Of a stretch of DNA of 5,459 nucleotides, positions 1 to 5,459 are shown piece by piece (the first letter of the stretch is position 1; every line of letters starts with the position of its first letter). The notes beneath the pieces were generated by a model, which saw nothing but the letters and a program-made list of their open reading frames with translations, was not told the DNA's origin and did not search any database. The stretch lies in assembly GCA_029979325.1 (NCBI GenBank), contig JAPOHS010000064.1:1-5459 (forward strand), in the 5' to 3' direction. The translations under genes and the position numbers were made by a program. Source of the stretch: Pseudomonadota bacterium (GTDB taxonomy: Bacteria > Pseudomonadota > Gammaproteobacteria > UBA11654).

Positions 1-152
1 AATCCGTGATGCAGAATCGTGCTAACTTTGATGGTAAAACATTTTGTCGTATCTTTTCTGGTAGACAAAAAGTGGAGTTTCGCCCTGGTGAGTTTGTGAC
101 ACTTCACACTTCATCTATTGACATTGATTTTGTCTTTTGTCATCTAAATAAC

Positions 153-1952
153 CTAATCAATGATCTCAAATGCAATCAATGCATTGCCTGGTAATTTACC
201 ATATCCTCCATAACCAGAATTGATATAAATCATTCTTTCAGATATCACGGGTCCGGTTGCATCAATGGTTCCTCCATTGGCAGAAATAAAATTGATAGTC
301 TGAAATTCTTTTCGTGTATTGAATTCCCAAACCGCTTCTCCATTTTTTGTTGATATTGCATATAAGATCCCATTTAAGTTTCCAGCAAAGATGATCTCAT
401 CGGTTGATGATATGGCTGCGGAAAAACCAGAATAGCACTCAAATGTATTATCAGTGCAATTGACTGAAGCTTCGTAACTCCACAATTGATTTCCGGTATA
501 TGGATCAAATGCATATATCCCAGATCTACTATCACCAATTGCTTTTGGGTGATTTCCTATATCTCCAACTGGTACAAATATTTTTTTTCCATCAGATGAT
601 AGCGACCAGTGGACTCCGCCATGCTCGCCGCCTTTACCGATTCTCTTATTCCAAACTGTGTCTCCCTTATCTGGGTCAATAGCATAAAGCATTCCTGATT
701 TCTGACCTGCAATGATCAAATCGCCTTTTTCTTCATCAGAAATGAGCATTGGAGATGCTCCAAAATCAAAATTTGACCCGATCTCAAAATCACAATTGAT
801 TCTATCCCTGACACATGATCCATTCCATATATCATCGTCATCTGATTGAAGAGACCAAACCTTTTTCCCAGTATTCAAATCTACAGCGATGATAGAGTCG
901 CTCATATTTGTAGCAGGAGGAGAGTAGTTTTGACCAGTGCCGATGTATAGCCTTCCTCTTTCTTTATCTATAGTTGGGCTTGACCAGACCGGTACTCCGG
1001 AAGGTCCCCATTGCTTACTGCTCGCATCATTAAAACCAGTCTCAATTGGTTCATCAACTGTGTGGAACTTCCACTTGGTCTCACCAGTGGACTTATTCAT
1101 GGCAACTATGCCTCCTCGAAAAGTACAACATTCATAATCTTCGTTAATTGCTGTGACTATTTCGACTGAGGAAAGAGGAATGAAAATTTCATTCTCATAA
1201 ATTGTAATTGAGCCTGTAATAGTGGTGAGCGGATGTTCATTTGGTTTTTTGATCCATTTTTCCTTTCCTGATATTGCATCCAGTCTATATACCCTTCCCT
1301 CAAAATCACCGAAATATATGTCTATAGGAAGGTTCGATTCGTCAAGATCTATAGCAATTGCATTTCTCACTTCTGCTTTTGCTTCGTATGTCCACCATAT
1401 ACATCCGCTTTCAGCATCAATTGCATAAACGAGCCCTGACTGGCTGCCAAAAAAGAGTAATCCACCTGCGACTGAAGGTTGAGACCTGACCCTGCCTGTT
1501 TCTGGAACTCCAAATACCCATTTCATTTCTAAATTCGAAATATTTTCAATGTTAATTCTGCTCACGGATTCTTTCTGAAAGCGTTTTTGGTCCAGTGAGT
1601 TGCCCCAGCTGTTCCAAGTCGGTCCACTCTTTAGATAAGGCTTTCCAGTACAAAATCCATTTGGGTTCAGGGATGAATCGGCTGGCTGTAAATATTCAGC
1701 AATGGCACTGATCTCTGAATCAGATAAACCTGCAGACTGCATCTTCATGATGCCACTCTCCATTGATTGGATGATTGACTGCTTAGACATCATCCTTAAT
1801 GAATCTAAGCTGGGTGCTTTTAATTCTGAGTTTAGGTGACAATCAATACAGTTCTTGTTGAATAGATCTTCACCATTCGAGTTGTCCTGAGCAATAGAGG
1901 ATCCTAGACCCAAAGAAGATAGGATAAAAAAACTGATTATAAGTCTATTCAA
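153..1952 (-). CDS. Secreted PQQ-dependent dehydrogenase with N-terminal cytochrome c domain (polyvinyl-alcohol-dehydrogenase-like)
   Basis: This 599-residue quinohaemoprotein probably oxidises an alcohol in the periplasm, passing electrons from PQQ to its own haem and then to the respiratory chain. Residues 1-21 form a signal peptide, with likely cleavage after SSIA. A c-type haem site, CIDCH, lies at residues 35-39; Met69 or Met71 could be the sixth ligand. From about residue 110 there is an eight-bladed-propeller-type PQQ domain, opening with WNSWGNSLDQKRFQ (113-126) and containing repeated 'AID..SG..W' blade motifs. Other family marks are the vicinal pair Cys275-Cys276 in CCTFRG, WGPSG (315-319), GTGQNY (338-343), NFDFGAS (394-400, Asp396 a candidate catalytic Asp), AGQKSG and the C-terminal SGYGGYG..PGN. 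The order haem then PQQ fits cytochrome-type polyvinyl alcohol dehydrogenase rather than quinohaemoprotein ethanol dehydrogenases, which carry haem at the C terminus. The start is TTG: an in-frame TAA sits two codons upstream, and the next ATG would lose the signal and haem. It follows apt by 24 bases. Family call is firm; substrate is unknown. Confidence 0.92.
   Translation of the reverse strand: MNRLIISFFILSSLGLGSSIAQDNSNGEDLFNKNCIDCHLNSELKAPSLDSLRMMSKQSIIQSMESGIMKMQSAGLSDSEISAIAEYLQPADSSLNPNGFCTGKPYLKSGPTWNSWGNSLDQKRFQKESVSRINIENISNLEMKWVFGVPETGRVRSQPSVAGGLLFFGSQSGLVYAIDAESGCIWWTYEAKAEVRNAIAIDLDESNLPIDIYFGDFEGRVYRLDAISGKEKWIKKPNEHPLTTITGSITIYENEIFIPLSSVEIVTAINEDYECCTFRGGIVAMNKSTGETKWKFHTVDEPIETGFNDASSKQWGPSGVPVWSSPTIDKERGRLYIGTGQNYSPPATNMSDSIIAVDLNTGKKVWSLQSDDDDIWNGSCVRDRINCDFEIGSNFDFGASPMLISDEEKGDLIIAGQKSGMLYAIDPDKGDTVWNKRIGKGGEHGGVHWSLSSDGKKIFVPVGDIGNHPKAIGDSRSGIYAFDPYTGNQLWSYEASVNCTDNTFECYSGFSAAISSTDEIIFAGNLNGILYAISTKNGEAVWEFNTRKEFQTINFISANGGTIDATGPVISERMIYINSGYGGYGKLPGNALIAFEIID
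1836..1850 (-). other. c-type haem attachment motif CIDCH
   Basis: The codons TGT ATT GAT TGT CAC encode Cys35-Ile-Asp-Cys38-His39 of the PQQ dehydrogenase. This is the CxxCH pattern for covalent haem c attachment, with His39 as proximal ligand. It lies only about 14 residues after the predicted signal cleavage site, so the haem domain is the first part of the mature protein. Confidence 0.9.
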
Positions 1953-1958
1953 GGCTTA

Positions 1959-1962
1959 CTCC
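1959..1962 (-). promoter_or_regulatory. Ribosome binding site supporting the TTG start of the PQQ dehydrogenase
   Basis: On the minus strand GGAG stands six bases before TTG at 1952-1950. An in-frame TAA between this site and the TTG rules out any longer start, and the first internal ATG codons fall after the haem motif. The site therefore fixes a non-ATG start. Confidence 0.7.
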
Positions 1963-1976
1963 ATATGAAAACTTCG

Positions 1977-2525
1977 CTATGAAGTATAGCTTACAAGGGT
2001 TTCAATCCCATATCCTTGATCGGCAATCAGTTGACTTCCTCCCAGATCCGGTAAATCAATGACTGCAAGGATTAAAATATTTTCATTTTGAACATTGAAG
2101 TTCTCAGTGAGTAACTCAGCACAGGCAATGGCCGTTCCTCCAGTTGCGACCAGATCATCGACTATAACAACTCTGTCAGATTCATTTACCATGGTATTTT
2201 TTTGAATCTCGATAGACGTGCTTCCATACTCTAAATCAAATCCCTTAACGAAAGTCTCATTGGGTAACTTTCCAGGCTTCCTAGCAAGGATAAAAGGCAA
2301 AGACAAATCTTTAGCTATTGAACCTGCGAATATAAACCCCCTGCTTTCAATGCTTGCAATGGATGTGGCATTAAAAGACCGTGAAATCCTTGTAAGCTCT
2401 GAGCAAGTCTTAATAAATGCCTCAGGAGTCTCGATGAGACTTGTAATGTCTCTAAAAGTTATTCCATCAATTGGGAAATCATTAACGGTCCTGATGTATT
2501 GCTTCAGATTCAGTGGATCATTCAT
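1977..2525 (-). CDS. apt: Adenine phosphoribosyltransferase
   Basis: This cytoplasmic purine-salvage enzyme makes AMP and pyrophosphate from adenine and PRPP. At 182 residues it matches the usual length for bacterial Apt (E. coli about 183). Visible marks are GITFRDIT (21-28) of the N-terminal region, ESRGF (60-64), ARKPGKLP (81-88) of the flexible loop region, the LEYG segment (98-101) seen in Apt proteins, and the type I phosphoribosyltransferase PRPP-binding motif VVIVDDLVATGGTA (119-132) with the acidic pair Asp123-Asp124. The ATG start has a good AGGAG six bases upstream (2532-2536). It sits 29 bases after the MDR gene and 24 bases before the PQQ gene, so it is probably co-transcribed with them. 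No functional tie between adenine salvage and the surrounding redox genes is evident. Its identity is not in real doubt. Confidence 0.96.
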   Translation of the reverse strand: MNDPLNLKQYIRTVNDFPIDGITFRDITSLIETPEAFIKTCSELTRISRSFNATSIASIESRGFIFAGSIAKDLSLPFILARKPGKLPNETFVKGFDLEYGSTSIEIQKNTMVNESDRVVIVDDLVATGGTAIACAELLTENFNVQNENILILAVIDLPDLGGSQLIADQGYGIETLVSYTS

Positions 2526-2554
2526 GTTTCTCTCCTGTGTTAAAAGAAATATTT

Positions 2555-3643
2555 CTATTCAGCATTAGGCACGATCAATACCTTACCGTTCCTTCCACCT
2601 TGCTCTGCTCGAATCACGGCTTCTTTTATCTCATTGAGATTAAAACGAGAGTCAATATTTGCATTTAGATCGCCCTTTACGATCATTGGAATGATCATTC
2701 CTAAAGCCGCTTGTACATCCTGTATTCCAGCTTTCTCGTACCACTTGGTAAGCCAAAAGCCACGTAGGCGAAGATCATTTAAGATAGTCAAACCTGTATC
2801 CAAGATTGCCCCTTTTCCTGAGAGACCACCATAAGCAACAAGAGTGCCGCCATAACCTAGGCTATTTGCTAGCCGAATATATGTCTCGCCACCGACAGCA
2901 TCTAATGCAAGAATGACTGGATCACCACCAGTTGCAATAGAGATTTTTTCTGCAAGATCTGGTCCGTCTATCAGTACAACATCTGCTCCTTTTGCCAACA
3001 AATCTTTCTCTAAACCTGGGCGTCGAACGACATTGATAGTCTTTATGCCGCGTTGCTTTGCAAATTGGATAACATATCCACCAACGGCTGAATTTGAAGC
3101 ACTCTGGATAATCCATTGTTCTTCTTTAAGATCAGTGAATTCAGTAAGCATAAGAAAAGCTGTCATCGGGTTAACTATTGTCATTGATAATTGTTCAATC
3201 ATAGTGGAGTCGATCGCTCCCATATCGGGTAAAGGAATGAATCCTGAGGCTGGAGCAACTATTTCATTGCGCCACGTGCCATTTTCACTGCCTGCTAACA
3301 ACACCAATTGTCCCACTTTTAAATGTTTTACTTCTGACGATGTCTCTAGCACTCTGCCAATGCCTTCCTTGCCAGGCGTAGACGGCAGAATGGGCTCCAC
3401 TCCGTAATTACCGCTGACTTGGAGTAAGTCTGATGGATGAATTGGTACTGCTAAAACTCTCACTCTAACTTCACTGCTTTTTAATGGTCTAGATTCTTCT
3501 TCTTTTACAGTGAGCACCTCAGCAGGATTACCGATTTCATTGAATTCTATATATTTAATTTTTGAATCAGTTTGACTATTAAGAATAGAAATCGGTATAA
3601 GAATTAAGAATAGTGATATAAGAATTATTTTATTTTTGGTCAT
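2555..3643 (-). CDS. MECR-like medium-chain reductase (2-enoyl thioester reductase / quinone oxidoreductase type) with N-terminal signal
   Basis: This 362-residue protein belongs to the zinc-free MDR superfamily and most resembles the trans-2-enoyl-CoA/ACP reductase (MECR/Etr) branch, which reduces enoyl thioesters with NADPH. Residues 62-96 (HPSD..QVSGNYG..P..PG.EG.G) match the MECR substrate region, with Tyr80 at the place of the catalytic Tyr. SASNSAVG (181-188) is the nucleotide-binding turn; NVVRRPG (204-210) offers arginines typical of NADPH preference. LRLRGFWLTKW (291-301) is another family mark. There is no cysteine at all, so no zinc sites. Residues 1-23 (lysines, then a long Ile/Leu stretch ending ILNS) look like a Sec signal or membrane anchor, unusual for this family. 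The ATG was chosen because AAAGGAG lies just upstream; an extension to a GTG at 3739 would overlap the SDR gene by 86 bases and place the hydrophobic segment internally. The gene follows the SDR stop by 10 bases. The exact substrate is unknown, and a quinone or enone reductase role remains possible. Confidence 0.88.
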   Translation of the reverse strand: MTKNKIILISLFLILIPISILNSQTDSKIKYIEFNEIGNPAEVLTVKEEESRPLKSSEVRVRVLAVPIHPSDLLQVSGNYGVEPILPSTPGKEGIGRVLETSSEVKHLKVGQLVLLAGSENGTWRNEIVAPASGFIPLPDMGAIDSTMIEQLSMTIVNPMTAFLMLTEFTDLKEEQWIIQSASNSAVGGYVIQFAKQRGIKTINVVRRPGLEKDLLAKGADVVLIDGPDLAEKISIATGGDPVILALDAVGGETYIRLANSLGYGGTLVAYGGLSGKGAILDTGLTILNDLRLRGFWLTKWYEKAGIQDVQAALGMIIPMIVKGDLNANIDSRFNLNEIKEAVIRAEQGGRNGKVLIVPNAE

Positions 3644-3648
3644 TTTTT

Positions 3649-3655
3649 CTCCTTT
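3649..3655 (-). promoter_or_regulatory. Strong ribosome binding site of the MDR gene
   Basis: AAAGGAG on the minus strand stands five bases before ATG at 3643-3641 and overlaps the TAA stop of the SDR gene (3656-3654). It decides the start in favour of this ATG over the upstream GTG at 3739, and suggests that translation of the two reductases is coupled. Confidence 0.75.
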
Positions 3656-4670
3656 AAAGCAGATAACCCTGAGCCATATCCTCTCCCACAGCCCATAGTC
3701 GCTCTGCCATTGATTTATCAAATATGAAATGGTTCCCACTCACGGTAACTGCATTGCAATCCTCAAAATACGCACCGCTGACTCCTTTTAGATCGGGATG
3801 AGAAGCCACGTATACCTGAGTTGCGGCTCCTTCTTCGACTGTTTTTGCAATCAGGTGACCAAACCACTCAAAAGCCTTGCGAAGAGGGATGGGAGCGCTT
3901 CGAGCAATATTTGTTTTAACTAAACCGGGATGAATAACATTTGAAGTAATATTGGAGCCTTTTAATCGTGAGGCAAGCTCGAGAGAAAATAAGGCATTGG
4001 CTAACTTGGATCGACCATAAGCTTCTTGTGGATCAAATGGGCCTTCACCTCGAAGATTATCAAAATCTATGCCTACCGCAGGAGCCTGAATATAAGCAGA
4101 CATACTTCCAACATGAACAATCCGACTCTCCTGAGACTTCTTCATTAATGGCATTAATCTATTTACCAATACAAAATGACCGAGATAATTCACAGCAAAT
4201 GTTCTTTCGACACCGTTCACCAACTCTACCGATTCACCAAAAGTGTTAATGCCGGCATTGCAAATAAGAATATCAATTTCAAGACCTAATTCATTAATGC
4301 TTTCTGCACACTCTAAAACAGATTCTAAGCTGGACAATTCCAACGCCACAGGTGTGGTTTTGCCAGGCATAGTGGAACAAGCTTTACTGGCTTTCTCAAG
4401 TGTTCTTCCGGTACCAATAACATGAGCGCCCCTAAGAGATAAGACCCGCATGGTCTCAAGCCCTAGACCAGAATTACAACCTGTGACTACTGCTGTCTTT
4501 CCAGTTAAATCCAATCCCAGTGTTACCTCCTCTGCAGTGGATTTTGCACCAAATGGGCTAACAGGATAGTTTGTATCAATGCTTATAATGTGCTCATCAC
4601 TAACGTCACAACCCGACAATACCGGTATCGAAAGAGCCGTTGTTCCATACAAAAATTCTCGTCTATTCAT
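3654..4670 (-). CDS. Retinol-dehydrogenase-type short-chain dehydrogenase/reductase with Tat lipoprotein signal
   Basis: This 338-residue classical SDR probably interconverts an alcohol and a carbonyl compound with NAD(P)(H). The core begins near residue 55. It shows TGCNSGLG (63-70, cofactor-binding glycine motif), Arg89 after the second strand (favours NADP), CNAG (137-140), Asn161, Ser189 in VGSMSAY, and the catalytic pair Tyr218/Lys222 in YGRSK, then HPGLVKT (247-253). All catalytic residues are intact. The pattern resembles retinol dehydrogenase/WWOX-like SDRs. The N terminus NRREFLYG is a twin-arginine motif, followed by a mild hydrophobic stretch and lipobox LSGC with Cys21. The mature protein is therefore predicted to be exported folded and lipid-anchored, with about 35 linker residues before the core. 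Asp22 would favour retention in the inner membrane by the E. coli rule. The ATG start has no clear Shine-Dalgarno sequence. It lies 28 bases after the YdjM-like gene and 10 before the MDR gene. Family is certain; substrate and location are inferred. Confidence 0.92.
   Translation of the reverse strand: MNRREFLYGTTALSIPVLSGCDVSDEHIISIDTNYPVSPFGAKSTAEEVTLGLDLTGKTAVVTGCNSGLGLETMRVLSLRGAHVIGTGRTLEKASKACSTMPGKTTPVALELSSLESVLECAESINELGLEIDILICNAGINTFGESVELVNGVERTFAVNYLGHFVLVNRLMPLMKKSQESRIVHVGSMSAYIQAPAVGIDFDNLRGEGPFDPQEAYGRSKLANALFSLELASRLKGSNITSNVIHPGLVKTNIARSAPIPLRKAFEWFGHLIAKTVEEGAATQVYVASHPDLKGVSGAYFEDCNAVTVSGNHFIFDKSMAERLWAVGEDMAQGYLL
4608..4670 (-). other. Twin-arginine lipoprotein signal peptide of the SDR
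   Basis: Residues 1-21 contain Arg3-Arg4 in NRREFLY, close to the Tat consensus S/T-R-R-x-F-L-K, a moderately hydrophobic segment (TALSIPVL) and the lipobox LSGC. Cys21 would be the lipidated first residue. Pairing of both signals in one short leader is specific enough to be unlikely by chance. Confidence 0.8.
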
Positions 4671-4691
4671 CTTGATTTTTTTATTGCTTCT

Positions 4692-4720
4692 ATAATATTT
4701 AAAAACGTTTACATTGTTTA
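4692..4720 (-). promoter_or_regulatory. Possible sigma70-type promoter ahead of the SDR gene
   Basis: On the minus strand TAAACA (4720-4715, four of six matches to TTGACA) is followed after 17 bases by TATTAT (4697-4692, five of six matches to TATAAT). Transcription would start near 4685 and give a leader of about 15 bases before the SDR ATG. The site overlaps the last codons of the upstream gene. AT-rich DNA often yields such matches by chance, so this is only a candidate. Confidence 0.25.
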
Positions 4721-5459
4721 CCGCTTAACATCTCTTTGAATAAGTCTAACTGACTTTGATCCAAACTCCGACTTGTCCACCAAATCGCATGCTCATTTTT
4801 GCCTCGCTGATCATCTATAACCAATCCCCACATCGGTGCGATCTGATTTGGGATCATCGAGTAACGAATATCTGAGACAAGCTTGTTCTCTTCGTCATAA
4901 CCCAAATAGTCTTGTGAAAACCAACGAAATCTTTCAATATCCTTTGATTGTTGGCTGCCTTTGTCAAGGTTGGGCACGTGATACTGATAATCAAATACCC
5001 TAATGCTTTCACCTAAGCACCAAGTTGATGACTGGGCTGTTCTTATAGCATCAACATAAAAAGTTTCTTTATTTTGATAAATGGACTTCCATAAAATCAA
5101 ATTTCCAAATGATGGTTTAAGAGTCAGACGCTCAGCATTATGCCCTCTCATAGTAGCTAGTTCTATTGCAGCTGATAAAGCTCTTTCATATTGAACATAC
5201 CCTAGAGTTAAATAAAATATAATCCATCCAATTCCAAAAAAACTAAATGTCTTTTTTTTAGTTTTTATAGCAATTACAAGAAATATTAATATTGGAATTG
5301 TAAATAGTGGATCAACAATAGATATATTATTCCAAGTTATCCTCTCATTTGAAAAAGGCCAAAAAAGTAATGTTCCATAAGAAGTACACGCGTCAAGAAG
5401 TCCATGCGTTGCATATCCTAAGAAACTAGCAATGTAGACAGTCTTAAAGCTCATGGATT
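4699..5459 (-). CDS. YdjM-like inner-membrane putative metal-dependent hydrolase, 5' end outside window
   Basis: The visible 251 or so residues are the C-terminal part of a YdjM-type (DUF457) membrane protein, a family annotated as putative metal-dependent hydrolases. HGLLDACTSYGT (17-28, counted from the Met at 5454) carries the HxxxD element, and FWPFSNER..WNNISIVDPLFT (31-52) is a strong family signature. Two hydrophobic segments follow, near 49-64 and 69-87, then a soluble domain with ATMRGHNAERLTLKP (100-114) and RYSMIPNQIAPMWG (197-210). Family members usually have roughly 100 more N-terminal residues, including a first metal-binding HRG-type motif and further membrane helices; those must lie past the right edge. 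The reading frame is open to the edge and the Met at 5454 falls inside a helix, so I treat it as internal. Biochemical function is not established for the family; E. coli YdjM is LexA-controlled, but no LexA site can be judged here because the promoter is absent. It ends 28 bases before the SDR gene. Confidence 0.85.
   Translation of the reverse strand, partial: SMSFKTVYIASFLGYATHGLLDACTSYGTLLFWPFSNERITWNNISIVDPLFTIPILIFLVIAIKTKKKTFSFFGIGWIIFYLTLGYVQYERALSAAIELATMRGHNAERLTLKPSFGNLILWKSIYQNKETFYVDAIRTAQSSTWCLGESIRVFDYQYHVPNLDKGSQQSKDIERFRWFSQDYLGYDEENKLVSDIRYSMIPNQIAPMWGLVIDDQRGKNEHAIWWTSRSLDQSQLDLFKEMLSGKQCKRF

Noticed and set aside
95..108. TGTGA-CACT-TCACA inverted repeat resembling a CRP site
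   Set aside because: The spacer is four bases, whereas CRP sites of this half-site type need six, and it lies downstream of the gene run, not before a promoter.
120..143. TGACA...TGTCA repeat as a possible terminator after the PQQ gene
   Set aside because: The stem is only five base pairs with a 14-base loop, is AT-rich, and is not followed by a T run on the minus strand. No convincing intrinsic terminator is visible in 1-152.
2913..3407. 164-residue plus-strand frame opposite the MDR gene
   Set aside because: It is fully antisense to a gene with clear family motifs, has no recognisable domain and looks like a shadow frame. The same holds for the other plus-strand frames within 500-4425.
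3644..3739. GTG start at 3739 giving a 394-residue MDR protein
   Set aside because: The extra 32 residues overlap the SDR coding region in another frame, place the signal-like segment internally, and ignore the strong AAAGGAG before the ATG at 3643.
5452..5454. ATG as the true start of the YdjM-like gene
   Set aside because: It falls inside a hydrophobic helix just before the HxxxD element, has no visible upstream region, and would remove the N-terminal metal motif and helices that the family normally has.
1..5459. Mobile elements, CRISPR arrays, tRNA or rRNA genes
   Set aside because: No transposase-like protein, spaced direct repeats, terminal inverted repeats or RNA-gene-like sequence was found on reading the window.

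Overview
The window is a compact run of five genes, all read on the minus strand, from a Gram-negative bacterium. The evidence for Gram-negative is an exported c-type cytochrome/PQQ enzyme, a Tat-type lipoprotein signal and an inner-membrane protein of the YdjM type. Base composition is moderately AT-rich by eye, Shine-Dalgarno sequences are mostly clear, and one gene starts with TTG. A free-living, possibly marine, gammaproteobacterium-like source is my best guess; nothing in the window proves it.

In transcription order (right to left): (1) the 3' part of a YdjM-like inner-membrane putative metal-dependent hydrolase, whose start lies beyond the right edge; (2) a short-chain dehydrogenase/reductase (SDR) of the retinol-dehydrogenase type, with a twin-arginine signal and lipobox; (3) a zinc-free medium-chain reductase (MDR) resembling mitochondrial-type trans-2-enoyl-CoA reductase (MECR), with a hydrophobic N-terminal signal; (4) adenine phosphoribosyltransferase (apt); (5) a secreted PQQ dehydrogenase with an N-terminal c-type haem domain, of the cytochrome-type polyvinyl-alcohol-dehydrogenase group. 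Gaps between genes are 28, 10, 29 and 24 bases and I see no terminator between them, so they look like one transcription unit, perhaps with an extra weak promoter ahead of the SDR gene. The last 150 bases (1-152) lie downstream of the PQQ gene and hold no feature I can firmly support.

The notable theme is location. Three oxidoreductases in one run all carry export or membrane-targeting signals, although two of them (SDR and MDR) belong to NAD(P)(H)-dependent families that normally work in the cytoplasm. The PQQ enzyme would pass electrons to its own haem and on to the respiratory chain. The SDR and MDR could act on related alcohol, carbonyl or enoyl substrates at the outer face of the inner membrane. 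That joint role is inference. apt is a housekeeping purine-salvage gene with no obvious link to the others.
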